Below are positions 14,323 through 26,010 of a stretch of 64,000 bases of DNA, piece after piece; positions within the stretch are counted from its first letter, which is position 1; each line of letters begins with the position of its first letter. The notes below the pieces were generated by a model. That model saw nothing but the letters and a program-made list of their open reading frames with translations, searched no databases and had not been told where the DNA came from. Source of the DNA: Ephemerocybe angulata (lineage: Eukaryota > Basidiomycota > Agaricomycetes > Agaricales > Psathyrellaceae); the NCBI GenBank assembly GCA_013368325.1, contig JAACJK010000117.1, forward strand, positions 248,001 through 312,000. Direction: 5' to 3'. The translations under genes and the position numbers were made by a program.

Positions 14323-15354
14323 ATGATTTCATTCACCCCCATCCTCGTCCTCTTCGTAGCTGCGTTTCTCTACCATCCTGTGTCAAATGACTTGAGCCGA
14401 GTAACAGGAAATGACTCCAGTCGCGTTCTACTCTTAACGGCGCACCCGGACGATGAAGCCATGTTTTTTGCGCCAACTATCCTGGCCTTGAAGGACGCCA
14501 CACTACCCCCAGTCCAGATCCAAACCGACGCGCCTGAGCAGGTCGTATTCTCGTCGAAGCAACAGGAAGACGTTTCGACCTCTCAACTGTACTCCCTCTG
14601 CTTGTCAAACGGAAACGCGGATGGTCTGGGTGCTATTCGGACCCAAGAACTCAGCAGGAGTCTTGGTATTTTGGGTATCCAACCGGACAAGCACTGGATT
14701 CTCGATCACCCGTCTGTTCATTTTCCCAGCATGACCGCCATGAACTTATTGTATTGAGCCTCTCAGTGACCTCCAGGACAACATGACGTTGCAGTGGGAC
14801 CCCATCACAATCGCAGAAGCCATTCGACCATACATCCTCAAACATCGCATCACAACGGTATGGTTTCCTCATTGTCCGCACGCTCCTTTGCATTCAACAT
14901 TCCATCTGCCTCCCCCTAGGTCCTCACATTCGATTCAGACGGAATATCTGGCCATCCCAACCACAAGGCACTGCCTGAAGGCGTCAAGCAATTAGCGCTG
15001 GCCCTCTCGGACTCGGAGAAGCCCCGTCTCTTCACCCTCATTTCCGTCCCAACCTTCGGAAAGTACACGAGCGTCATGGGTCCCTTTCTGGGGAAGTTCG
15101 ATCTCTATGCCTCCAAGGCCCTTATCTTTTATGAGGGGGTAGTCCACGGGTTTATGGAACGCGCAGACCTCATCCCAGCAGGCACCGCTGCGAAGAAGAC
15201 CCTCATGCCCGTGTACGTGTCGGGGTATGCTGCATACTTGACGTCGTTCAAGGCTATGCTGGCGCACCAGAGCCAGCTGGTGTGGTTCCGTTGGCTCTAC
15301 CTTGCCTTTTCAAGGTATATGTGGATCAATGAATGGGCAGAAGTAAAACTATAG
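14323..15354 (+). CDS. GPI12: N-acetylglucosaminyl-phosphatidylinositol de-N-acetylase (PIG-L/Gpi12)
   Basis: Second step of GPI-anchor synthesis: removes the acetyl group from GlcNAc-PI at the cytosolic face of the ER. Three exons (14323-14711, 14767-14857, 14920-15354) give 304 aa. An N-terminal hydrophobic segment (FTPILVLFVAAFLYHPV) would anchor it in the ER. The LmbE-type metal site AHPDDEAMFF is intact, followed by LYSLCLSNGNADGLGAIRT, DHPDLQDNMTLQWDP, and GISGHPNHKAL, whose histidines complete the zinc site. A hydrophobic C-terminal stretch precedes WINEWAEVKL. Every splice phase closes. The window also has a probable GPI-anchored chitin deacetylase that would use this pathway. Confidence 0.92.
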
Positions 15355-15558
15355 ATTGGAGATTTTTGCAGTGTCCACAGGCACTCTAGGAATTAACAAT
15401 GTGGGGGAATGGTGGGGTCAACAAGATCCGGGGCTCTACGCACTGTGGGGGGTGTATTGTCATGAGTCGGAGGAGGAATGAGGGCTGCCGTGGATATGAC
15501 TCTGCAAGAGAGACATTCATTTGGTTACTTTTACTAGTCGATGTACCCAATAAAAGCG

Positions 15559-16251
15559 TCATGTCCTGCTACTTGAAGGTTTCGCGCCTGCATTGCCAGA
15601 AAACAAGCTTCTCAGCCATGTTACGGCGCTTCCCTCTTTGGCAGGCAACTTCTTGTGAACTGCAGTCCCCAGCTTTGAACCCAGACCCCACGTAAATGGA
15701 GTCAAGTACGAGCTCGCGATTGCCCTACGTTTCAAGGAACACGAACATTCCATCAGCTCGCAGTCCGAAGCTTCACTGCCCCCGAGAACGGAACAGAGAA
15801 CATTGGCAGGACGGACTCACCAGAGTGCACCTTGAATCAATGGGCTAATGACCTGGTCCCTTGTCGTAATCCACAGCACCTTCCCCCACTGCACCTCAAT
15901 CACCTCCTTCGACAATACTGTCGTTGCGGCCGCGTTCCGCCCCACCTCCCCCTCCCCTGGCTGTCCCGTCTCCGAATCGAAGTCCAGCTTCTCGTAGCTG
16001 CCCTCGTCACTGTCATCCTCCAGAGGAACCGGCTTCCTGCTCGGCTCGTATACTTCAGTTCTTGTAATCTTGACGAACGATTGGAGACTGCGCATGTAAC
16101 TGTACTCGAACCGGAGGTCTGGGATGGCTTGTGCCAGGCGCGGTTGTGCCGCAGTGGTGTTTTCGTGGCTACCCCCGTGCTTTTTGAAGCGTTCTTCGAG
16201 GTCTAGGGCGAACTTTGGTTCCCGAAAGTTGAAAGGTATGTGTTCTGACAT
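15559..16251 (-). CDS. ATG43: Atg43-like protein (DUF1770 family)
   Basis: In fission yeast, Atg43 is an outer-mitochondrial-membrane receptor that tethers Atg8 for mitophagy; the family was first called DUF1770. Two exons (16251-15821, 15724-15559) give 198 aa. Conserved blocks: FNFREPKFALDLEERFKKH, DLRFEYSYMRSLQSFVK and VLWITTRDQVISPLIQGALW. The C-terminal exon begins in a moderately hydrophobic segment (ALWAIASSYLTPFTWGLG) that could be the membrane anchor. Between the blocks, DDSDEGSYEKLDFD presents YEKL in an acidic setting, the form of an Atg8-interacting motif (W/F/Y-x-x-L/I/V). Family membership is well supported; a mitophagy role here is inference. Confidence 0.75.
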
Positions 16252-17388
16252 TCTGTGTGTGATGAGGTCGTCTCTATGTTTTCTGTCGCGATATGCAGGT
16301 TCAAGCGCCCCCCATGACGCAGGCCCGCAGCCTCCTTCCCATTGGCTCGGGAGTTGCCGAGCTTGGCACGACCGTCTGGGACAAGCTGATTACGTAGATA
16401 GTTGGCGTCGCCGGTCACCTTGCGGTCACCGGTCACCTCCAGTGGGGGTGCGGAGGAAGCCACCTACCTATCTCTAAATCTTGAAGAGAAAAGCAGGGAA
16501 AAGTTCTGAGTAGAAGAAAAATGGGTGTGCCAGTGAGCCGAACCTTTAGGCATCCACATAGATGAGACCCGGAGCCGGCATTGATGACGAGACTAGATAT
16601 TCCATTCCTCAGGAAAAAGATAGGTTTCTAAGGCGCTCACCGCAGATATTCGAGGGTTAGAAAGGACATGGGCGTGCACTCTAGGAATTTTCGCCGTAGC
16701 ACCCCAGGCGACAGCCAATTTGGCAGTGTCTACATGTCAATGTCAGTCAACTCGGGAACATCGCTCGATTCGTTGGACTCCGTTGTTTCGATAAATTTTT
16801 AGGGAATGTGACCTGAGGTACTGGCAGTAGCAACTGGCGATGGATCCTAGAATAGTTTACCAACTATCGTCGGGACTTGGATAATGCAGGTCGGGTGCGG
16901 AATCCACCCGTGGCCTCAGCGCCGAGTAGGAAAGAAAGCGGCGGGATAGAGGAGGGGGGAAATCTAGATCAAGTATCTGGTGTGCACCGTCAAATCGCCC
17001 GTTTTGTATCCCTCTGTCGAAGTGCTATACCAGCACGCTGCACGACGGGGACGAGGGTTTGGGCGGAAACAGTACTGGTTTCCTGGTCCATTCTTCAAGT
17101 ACTGAACATCCATGCAATATGTCCTCTGTGAATTGATCTTTCAAATCCTCCTGACTATTTACACCAGCTGGAGCTGTAAAGGTTTCATTTGTCAATTGAG
17201 GAGCTTCCAATCTGTGGACCGGTAACCATCTCAAATTCATGATCACCTCTGCAGATCTCGAAAAGTTCTTCGTTGCATAATTCCACGACATGGACGTCGC
17301 TTGTTTAGCAACGACAGCGCGTCGCTTAGCTGGAAGCTTCTCAGAATCGGAGGGGCGAGCGCCGAGCCAGGCATGATCCAAGGCTGTG

Positions 17389-17577
17389 TTAAGCGCCCGT
17401 GATTAAGCACTGCCTCATAATTCCCAGGACCACTGCTGACCACCATCTGGCGATCTGGCTTGCTCACCTCTTCCACCATCGTCACAACCACAACCCTCGA
17501 CCGCATACGAGGACTCTTTTGAGTGTATCGTATCTTCCACCATAGAACTGTAGAGCGATTTCAGCCTGGGCGCTTAA
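17389..17577. repeat. Opposed pair of TTAAGCGCCC motifs
   Basis: TTAAGCGCCC at 17389-17398 faces GGGCGCTTAA at 17568-17577, enclosing 169 bp. Inner sequences do not pair further, and no target duplication is seen outside. It may be the ends of a tiny decayed element or two independent sites of the dispersed motif. Confidence 0.3.
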
Positions 17578-17953
17578 TCTGCTCACGTGCCAAAGCCTGC
17601 CGCATTGGGGTAGATTGAGGGGCGGGTCAACATGGCCGACGACAGGGCGGTGTGGATCGGATCGGAGAGTCAACTCCCGTCATAGCAATAAAGCTCTGTA
17701 GGTACTCTCCTCTTCAGCTTACTCTCCCTAACATCCGACTGTTAGCGCAATCGTCAGGCGAGGATGAGAAATCATTTTTCATCAATGGCTGTTGCGAGCT
17801 GCAGTGCTGCAGGGCGTGTTCCAGCTCCTGAGCGCCGCCCCGCTCCGTAGCGAGTGATTGAGAATGCACCACGTTCAATAGCGACAAGGGCCCATTCCAC
17901 ATGCATGCCGCCGTAAGGTAATGTCATTACACAGCGAGTGACTGGCCTGCCGA

Positions 17954-17960
17954 TATATAT
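17954..17960 (+). promoter_or_regulatory. TATA box of the DUF6699 gene
   Basis: TATATAT, 67 nt upstream of the ATG at 18027, followed by a pyrimidine-rich leader. Confidence 0.55.
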
Positions 17961-18026
17961 CGCAGCTCAAACCTCTCCATTGACTTTAAGCAACTCTCCA
18001 CTTCTCAGCTCCCACCCAGCGCAGCG

Positions 18027-18560
18027 ATGGCACCAATAAGCCTCCATCAATACCTCCACTACTCTCAGCACCAGCAACCCAACGAGCCAGGTGTTTACTG
18101 TGCTCTTGTCTGGGACCTCCGCGAATCACCTGCTGGTGCGGCTAGGCATGTCACAAAGCTCGATACCCCACTGTCAGCAACACGTCTCGGAGACCCTGCG
18201 ACTTATCCACCGGTCACTTCCCTCCAGATTACCAGTGTCATCTTCCCGGAATCATGCCAGGTCATTGAAGCGGTGAACCCAGTTTATGTAACCGTTCTTG
18301 ATGTCTTGCATGCCATCTACTCGACGGTACACGCACCACTGGAGGACGAGGAGTGGGGGAAATTTACGTCGAAGCAGCAGTTACGTACCCAAGAGGCCTA
18401 CGAGCGGCGTTGCAAACTCTCTCTGAATCCAGAGGGTTGCGCACTGCAAGGTAAATTGCGGATTGACTGCCTCGCAAACCACACGATTTTTGGAGGGCTT
18501 TCCGTTTCTTTGGAAAACGAATATTCGTGCATACTTAGTCTCAGACGCCCTCCCGCGTAG
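18027..18560 (+). CDS. DUF6699 domain protein
   Basis: Family of unknown function, multiplied in Agaricomycetes. A single exon encodes 177 aa. The family pattern is visible: PATYPPVTSLQITSVIFP, then a beta strand ending VNPVYVTVLDVLHAIYSTV, a middle helix with QEAYERRC, and the closing LRIDCLANHTIFGGLSVS. In relatives this reads as Pro-Ala-T-x-PP followed by V-T-V-x-D-V-L and a final D-x-L...F-x-G-L. No signal peptide or membrane segment is evident. A TATA box lies 67 nt upstream. The lack of introns is notable beside its intron-rich neighbours, but is common for short proteins of this type. Confidence 0.8.
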   Translation: MAPISLHQYLHYSQHQQPNEPGVYCALVWDLRESPAGAARHVTKLDTPLSATRLGDPATYPPVTSLQITSVIFPESCQVIEAVNPVYVTVLDVLHAIYSTVHAPLEDEEWGKFTSKQQLRTQEAYERRCKLSLNPEGCALQGKLRIDCLANHTIFGGLSVSLENEYSCILSLRRPPA

Positions 18561-19637
18561 CCCTATCTTGCCTTGGCTCATGCACAACACCCTATCTTCT
18601 GTTACCGAACTGACTTTCCTTGTACCTGCAACTGTGGATCGACGCGCGCTTTCTTTTTCTTCATATATGTAGCACTGTCTTGTACTTCCCTTTCCTCTGC
18701 TCTGTCTCATCTCTGTTATTTTATCGTTATTACTCCTTAAATCTTCTTCCATTCTCTTTCTGCGCACATTACTTTTAGCTATCTTTTCTCAAGTATACCC
18801 ATACCACGCACTCGCATGATCAGTCGACATCTTCGACTTGCTCAGGGGCTCATGTACATTGGATACCCGCCTCCTCTTTTTAGAACCCAGATTTGTGACA
18901 ATGCGAGCCTCGTGGCCATCCGTCCCATGTTCTAGCACTAGGAGACCTATATCTCCCACAAAAGAATGATTATTGAGCGTTCGCTGTCGTCAATGACAGG
19001 TCATCACCTTGTGCCCAATCGGCGACCATACCAGTCTGTTCCCTTCAATAAGGGATCCGATCCTCTCGACACCGGAGCTTCTCTAAGTAAAAGGTACGGG
19101 CTCCAGTCAGGGTCCTTGTAATGGCTATAATCAAGGACACCTTCTAATGTAGAAAGAACCCGATGCCTTCGCGCCAAAGAAGCGCGTGGCGACTTGAGCA
19201 ATGGATCCAACGAAATCCGGGATACCTGTGGTGGGACGGCTATCAGAACCTCGTTTTCTTTTTGAGATCTTGAGCTGTGGCCATACCCTGTATCAATTTA
19301 ACTGGCGCTGATACAATCCAGAGACTTTCTGTGTGATACTCAGGTTTTCCAACAGACAGCTTGTTGTTACGAAAAGTCTACAGGTCTTCTATCTATCTGA
19401 ATTCGGCCGGCTTCCTTACCTAGGAGCTGAGAGAATACACAGTGTGCCAGTGTGTGGTGTGCGCCTGTGCGTGTGTCTAAAGCTTGGGACTGAGGGGTAA
19501 AAGAAGGTTTGGGAAACTGAATTATAGTCTTATATACGTAGTACTTGGTGCTAGCGGCGTAGAAATGAATACGGTAGAGGAAAAGCTCATGGATAGCAAG
19601 CCAGATAACGCCGGATAGTCTCGCGAGTCGCAAGGCT
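18561..19637. other. Convergent intergenic spacer
   Basis: Lies between the 3' ends of the DUF6699 gene (+) and CYP53 (-). T-rich tracts just after 18.6 kb fit a transcript end. No gene seen. Confidence 0.5.
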
Positions 19638-21537
19638 TCACAAAAGGTCCCTGCGTTTGATGCCAATAGGACATGCAAGGGGTTTACGCAAGAATCCTTC
19701 TCGCGTGTCGAGCTAATGGATAGCAGCAGTCAGAACATTGTAGGCACTCGGGAAACAAAAGACGCACGTTGAAATCCGGATCCTCGAGAACGATGTCATA
19801 GCGTCGCATGATAGATGCCACGATGACCTGAAGCTCCATCATCGCGAGATTGCGTCCAAGACACGCCCTGAAGATCCGAAGCCTATATTAGTACCCCATC
19901 GCGCTGCCGCTGAGAATGGAATACGGACCTTGGACCAACCGAAAATATGTTCAAGCAGCGGTGCATCGCCGAAGAATCACCCTCTAGCCATCGTTCCGGC
20001 CTGAAGTCCTCCACATCTTCTCCCCAGATGGAAGGGTCGCGGTGAATGGAGTAGCTAGGGACGCTGAGGACGGTGCCTTCTTGGAAGAATTGGCCCCGGA
20101 CAGTAATCCCGCCCTCGGGTACGACGCGAGGGAGTCCAAGAGCCGATGTAGAATGAATTCGGAGTGCCTCATTAATGCAAGCGTCCAGATATGGCAGGCA
20201 CTTGACCTGGGGGCCGGTGGCAACGGTCTCATCCTCGGCACCAAGATGCTCGTCTAGTTCGTGATGCAACCGTTCCTGTGCGTATCGGTTGCGAGCAAGC
20301 TGATACAAAATGGCGCACGTTGAGCTGGGGAAAGGAACATGGTCAGATATGGGTTAGGTTAAAACCAAGTCGCGCACGTACTTGGATGTCGTATCCGAGC
20401 CAGCAATGAGGAGGGTCAATGCCTCGGCGGTCAGCTCTTCACGTCCCATTGGGTTTCCTTCACTATCCCGGCCGGCTTGAAGCTTGCTCAACAGATCGAC
20501 ACGGTCTGTGGGGGTGGCCATACGCTTAGCAACAGCCATGATCGCGATCCCGGCGAGCGTCTGGACATCCTTTTGGCCTTGACTGTACCATGGTAGACGG
20601 CGAGCGATCGGTCTCCACCAGGCAGGGAGTACGCCCATCGCCATCGAATACTCTCCGCGACCATTGAGGATCTTGACGGCAGGGATAGAAAGGACTTCGG
20701 ATGCTGGGGTATCCTTGCCGTAAGAATTCATGACCTGGTCAGGATTCTTGGGTACAAGCGCCGAGTCCTTCGCAGCTTCGAGCATTCCAAATGGTGCGCC
20801 GAATGCCAAATCACCAACGATGTCAAAGCTGAGATAGTTCGCCCCTGTCCAGAAGCAAAGTGCTATCAATGACATCATTCCCAAGTACGACAACCAGAAA
20901 CTTACATGGCAAGCAGTCGAGCCAAAGGCGACCTCCTTCACCGCGCCAGCCTCCCTCACCGTCTGTGCCGGACATACCCTTAGCAGCCATGTCATACAGG
21001 CGATCCCACTGCTTGAGGAGAAGGCCAACATAAAGTCGAACTTGTGGTTCGAATTCGAGGACGCTTTTCTGAGAGAAGATGTGGGAAATTATCTTGCGCT
21101 TGCGAGTGTGATCGCCCCTGTCGCGAGTGTTGAAAACCCCACGGCGAATCGATACGAAGGCGTCGTAGAACTCCGTCTTAAGAGCACCGTTCCCATGCGC
21201 GTATACGATTGAGAGAGCATCTGGGTCAGCAACAGAGACATGGTTGGGAGCTATGCGAACAAAAGGCCCTGAATTCGGTGTCAGTAGCTGCCAGTCCATA
21301 CTTTCTAGATACCTTACCATATTTCAGGTGCATACGATGAACATCCTCAGAGCGGTGGCCATTCTTGCTCACGTAGCCAAGCCACGCATCGGAGAACTTG
21401 GCGATGAAGGGTCCGGGGAACTGTCGAATCTTCTGGGCGTCGAGGAGATACGGCACGGCGTGGACGAGGATGACGGATACAGGGAGAAGGTACAGGGCAG
21501 TAGAAGGGCTCCAAACGTTTGAGAAAGTCTCAAGCAT
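19638..21537 (-). CDS. CYP53: Cytochrome P450, CYP53 family (benzoate 4-hydroxylase type)
   Basis: CYP53 enzymes para-hydroxylate benzoate, an entry step for breakdown and detoxification of plant and wood aromatics; they sit in the ER membrane. Six exons (21537-21318, 21268-20906, 20844-20382, 20324-19929, 19867-19768, 19712-19638) give 538 aa. Seen in order: an N-terminal membrane anchor (ALYLLPVSVILVHAVPYLL), FPGPFIAKFSDAWLG, GPFVRIAPNHVSVADPDAL, FNTRDRGDHTRKRKIISHIF, the I-helix AGSDTTSN, the ExxR helix NEALRIHSTSALGLPR, and the heme loop FSVGPRACLGRNLA with its cysteine. The C-terminus is REGFLRKPLACPIGIKRR. The long shared blocks favour CYP53 over other P450 families. All introns are GT-AG and the gene looks intact. 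Confidence 0.9.
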
Positions 21538-22881
21538 GGTGATTGTGTTGTCGTTTGTAGAATGCAAGGTGGGAATTGTGGGTGAACGAGTGGCTCATGC
21601 CATCTTCCTTAAGTATCTGGCGGAAAGTCAAAATGGGTGGTCCTATAAGGTGAATTTAGACAGGGTTGAGAGAGAGCTGCGTTCAGGTTTCGGCAACCCG
21701 AAACCTTGGATCGCAGGATTCCGATTACGAATCGAGACACGTAAATGGGGTTAAGCAAGATTCCGGTCCAGTCCTCCCTTCGATCTGACAACAGGGCGCG
21801 TGGCAGATCCATCCGAGGCAGCCTGAGGCTTCGGAGTGAGCAGAATACCTACTCTCCAAGTTAGGATGAGATTGAAATCTGCTTGGGCCGCAATCAACGA
21901 TTCAACCCTCCGTCCATGATCATGGAGCACTCTCAGAACTACTATGCAACTCGTCCGTGTCGTCGCGGAAAACGGATTGTAATCATGGGGCAATGCGTTG
22001 CCTTGAATCTGTGCACCTTGTGGAGATCAATGACTTCGTGTCAGAGCCATTGAGCAAAGGTATTACAAAGGTATCCCACCAGAAGCCAGAAGATCATAGA
22101 TGTCTGGAGATCGAAAACGACGGGCACGGATCGGTTTTTTCTTGCACCTGATATGCCGCCCTGTGTACACATACCAGCCTCGTATTAGGCTGCAAATGAA
22201 CGAAGATCTTGGCTCGACCCATCTTTGGCCAGATACAAATAAACGGCGAGAGAGCCGACCTGTCGTACCTCAACGAGTACCAGGGGATCTCATTTCGCCG
22301 GATCCCCGCAATGCCGCCAGAAATGCGATCCAGTACCTGTATTCAAGTACGGGGGCCAGAATGAGGAAGGGACATTTACCTAACGTTTGATTCTTGCATT
22401 CCAGTTACAAATTGGTATATGCGGCAGCACCCATGAACCGCCGGTGAGATGAGTGCCAGCCTTAGCAACTTGACCAGTGACACCACCTTGTTGTTTCTGA
22501 AAAGGTGAGAGATGGATGTCAGATTGCGGAGGTTTCTCTCTGTGACTGTTGCGAACACGCACTCCATCACGAAGCAGGCTCAGAGTATTGAAAACAATGA
22601 CAAGATCTGAATCCTGTTAGCAGCGCATTCTCCGTTTGTTGAATACAACTCCACGATGGTGCAAGGGCATCGAGTCGCTTCGGTCGAAGCAGTGCCCTCA
22701 GTTTAGCTCAAGAGTTGGCTTCACCTTCATGTGCAAGTATCTGTCGATACACGACGATAAAGCAGAGAGATCAAACGCAGTTTCCCCAATTTCTTGGGAG
22801 GGGCCATTCTGTGCTGATGTAAAAGCTCCCACGCATCAGCCGGCCCACCGTTCCGGCGGAGGTTTCCTCCAACCATGGAGG

Positions 22882-22919
22882 CTAAAGCAGGGTCAATCTA
22901 CTAAAGCAGGGTCAATCTA
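22882..22919. repeat. 19-bp tandem duplication
   Basis: CTAAAGCAGGGTCAATCTA occurs twice without a spacer (22882-22900, 22901-22919). Confidence 0.9.
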
Positions 22920-24216
22920 CAGGTTATGGCTCAGTTAGCCTCACCTTGGGTGTCACAATACACCATCTTAAAAAATACTCAGAAGCCCACGATATCCAGA
23001 CGCTCCGTGACCTCCTAATCACCATTAAAGTAACTGTTGATCGAGCGGTACCGTCCATAGGATAACGCAAAACGTGATCGGTCCACCGGTCGATACAAGC
23101 TACTTACTACAACAGCGAACAAGATTACAGAAGAGCATTTCGCGGGCTTAACTCGCTTCCTCGGGCGAGTGAGTTGCAGGCAATCATGAGTCGAGGTCGG
23201 GATTGAGGTGTTTCTGGAATTCTATGCTGGAGAGAAGAATACCGGAGTACTCGCAGAATTCTTGTGAAGAGGTTATCCACCAAAGTGCTGGCCCTACGAC
23301 ACACCCTAATCTCTAAGGGCCAATGAATCTCACAAAAAAACTACTTGCTAGGGTGCGAAGCTACCGACACTCGAATCCTAGTAGCCCGCGTTAGCCGACT
23401 CTCTTTTTTTTTTTTGGTCCGCACGACTTCTCTCTAACGATTTAAGGTGGGCCCCGCTTTGAAATCCTATCCGAAGGAATCTACTTCTCATCAATGAATG
23501 CGTCGTTTATTGTGGGCTCAAGTATTATGTTGTTAACCTTTGGTCTAGAATTCCGAGGCAACTGATTAAGGTGATCATTGTGGATATCTGGTTCTCCCGT
23601 TGACTTCTGCAAAGTGTTTCCTTGACTTTGGCTCTCCTTTGCAGACGTCTCTGTAGACAAACGGCTACTACTATCCATTCCCATACTAGTCAGCCGCGAT
23701 CCCGGCCCTAGAATACTGTTTAAATCTCCAGATTGCCAGTCTGTAGAACACTCTCAATGACATTTATCCCAGCCCGGCTGTCGTACCCCGTCTATGGAAT
23801 CGCACTGCTCCAGTTGCGCGTGGCTCAGTCATGCTGAAAGTTCTGGGCGCTCTGAACGCAGGACTTCCTTTGGTGCCCCATTTTAGCATTTGATCTCCCC
23901 TCTGATATCCTCCATCTGCACGTCCCGCGAGTTGATCCCGAAGACGGATATAACAGATGTGTTCTGAAAATGGACTTCGTACTCGAACTGGACTGGCACA
24001 GCAGTAGGATAGTATCTATACCGCCGACGCTAGCATCCTCCATTGTCAAATGTCAGAAAGTTCCCGAGATCTTTCTCCATCATCGGCGGCACCAGGGCTT
24101 GTTACCATCAGATTTACTTGTTGAAGTCTAAGCACAAGACCCCAGGGTCAGTGTTTCTGCACAACAGAATAAGTGTAGTATGTCCTTCTCCGCCTCGAAA
24201 AGACTGTACTAGTAGG

Positions 24217-24420
24217 GTAGTCACACTACGGGCAATTAACTGTCCAGTTCCAGGCCACACATGGAAAGACAGTTATCTGACCAGTTTACGAGCACTGACC
24301 AAAATGGTCCAAGCGCCTGCCAATTTGGCACCGCCATGAAGCATGCCGGAAACTGGACAGATAACTGTTTGTCCAAGTGCCACAGGCAACTGGACAGCAG
24401 CTTGCCCGTAGTGTCATTAC
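24217..24420. mobile_element. Foldback, MITE-like inverted repeat
   Basis: Two arms of about 80-90 bp face each other. The left arm contains CACTACGGGCAA (about 24224), CTGTCCAGTT and CAGTTATCTGACCAGTTT; the right arm read in reverse gives CACTACGGGCAA, CTGTCCAGTT and CAGTTATCTGTCCAGTTT in the same order and spacing. I could not find a convincing target duplication, so the exact ends and superfamily are open. Confidence 0.6.
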
Positions 24421-24730
24421 CATGGGACAGCAATACCAACAATTGCGGATGTTTGGCCGGCATTGTGAGCTCAATGGCCCGAAACCATGAGAATTGATGC
24501 ACGATAACTATGCCAGCGCCTTCCACTCGCATAGATCGTAGGCTTGATCTCACATGCCACTAGATATACTTAGCCGCTGGATCAAGGAATGTCATAAAGT
24601 CAGCACAGATTTCCATGCAAAATACTATCGTTCTCTACTGGCTGACCTGACGCGCAACCGCGTTAATGCATACTTGCACCACCCTCAGATACCTAAGGCA
24701 AGTATGCCGGCTTTTACACTGCGCGCCAAA

Positions 24731-25256
24731 TAAGCGCCCAAGTCTCATAGTGAACCACGTGCACCACCGCCGAAGATTGGTTTGTCATTTCCCATCTGTT
24801 TGTTGACTATATATGTAAGTACTTTTCAGCTGATATAAGCACCTCCGCTTTGGGGCCTCTGACATGTCTATCAAGAAGCTGGTTTGCTGTCGTCACTGAT
24901 GATCAGCTTGACGACTTCGGTCCAGGGTAGCCTGCCGAATTCCAGGGCCTTTAGGTCAAGGTCCTAATTCCTCGTACTTAGAGACTGCCCATTTAGGGAA
25001 CACTAATTATATATCAACCTGGTGCCCGCGCCAGAGGATTGAATCTACCCTGATTTTTGAACGCTGCTTCGAGACCACAAAATGCCAAAGAAATGCATCC
25101 GCTACAAAGGTGGAACACGTAGGAGTTGGTTACTATGCTCGGTTTGAGATCTGGGTGGTTAAGGTGATTGGATCGAGTCATGTTGTTGCGATACTGCCAT
25201 TACTTGGTAAATATCACTGAAGAGCTCCCAGCACAGTAAAATTCCTGGGCGCTTAA
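24731..25256. repeat. Opposed pair of TAAGCGCCC motifs
   Basis: TAAGCGCCC at 24731-24739 faces GGGCGCTTA at 25248-25256. The right copy shares 15 identical bases (GATTAAGCGCCCAGG, reverse strand) with the copy at 17568. No flanking duplication was found. Confidence 0.3.
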
Positions 25257-26010
25257 TCACTCAAAGCAGAGCTTTATTTTCGTCGCTGGCCAGGTCGTAC
25301 AAAGGCGCACCGCTCACGATGGGCGACTCGGCTGTCGGTAACCCCTCAACCCTCTTTCTCGGAGGATAAGATAATATCAAGCTCAGGTATATCACTATAC
25401 CTCCAATCTCCTCATAGATATACTGTTCCCACTATATGCCTGTTGGGATGGGATGGCGAATGAGGCCGAGATCACGTAGATTCAAGACCCAGGTATTGAG
25501 CTGGGTGGCTTAATCCTATACTATCTGTTAATGGATTTCGTGAACAATCAAGCGCTGCCAGAGAACATCGCTTCCTTCTCACCGGCGGTTCATTCGGCAT
25601 CATGGCTCATGGGTTACCTACTTAATGTGTGGTTACAATCTCACCGCCGGCAGCGTATGTCCCACTAGCATCACGTCAATTCAACCTGAGGCAGGCGTAG
25701 ACTGGTGCGGTGATTGCGCAGAAGATGGGTAGCTCCTCGGAACCCATGTTTTAGATATGTCCTGTGGGCGGTACTTGTTTCGACATACTTCACCCAGCTG
25801 TGCAGTCGCCTTGAAGACTTGACAGAAATTTACAGCCGCAGTAACCTTCCCGGAGTCATGCTGACCGAAAGACCAGTATTGGGAGCCGAAGAGTTGGGAT
25901 ATGGCTAATTGGATTAGAAAGAGGTTCACGCTCATGTTCGCTATTTTGGCAAGCGGCATGGATTCATCGCACCCAAATAACATTCAGATATTTCAAGTAG
26001 GGTCCGATCA

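Larger units (their letters stand above)
16252..18026. other. Intergenic, no gene recognised
   Basis: A 1.8-kb stretch with no supported gene. It holds two opposed copies of the dispersed TAAGCGCCC motif, and near the right end a TATA box for the DUF6699 gene. Confidence 0.4.
21538..26010. other. Gene-poor island with decayed repeats
   Basis: About 4.5 kb with no frame or splice chain that I can support. It contains a 19-bp tandem duplication, a foldback element near 24.3 kb, two TAAGCGCCC motifs, a possible primer-binding-site relic at 25020, and a poly-T tract near 23.4 kb. The mix suggests old, degraded mobile DNA. Confidence 0.5.

Noticed and set aside
17389..17577. piggyBac-like MITE with TTAA target site
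   Set aside because: TTAA flanks both ends, but the inner repeat is only six bases and does not extend, which is too little for a call.
23330..23420. Possible tRNA or SINE: ACTCGAATCC followed by a T tract
   Set aside because: The stems of a tRNA T-arm do not pair and the A box is not recognisable. At most a heavily decayed relic.
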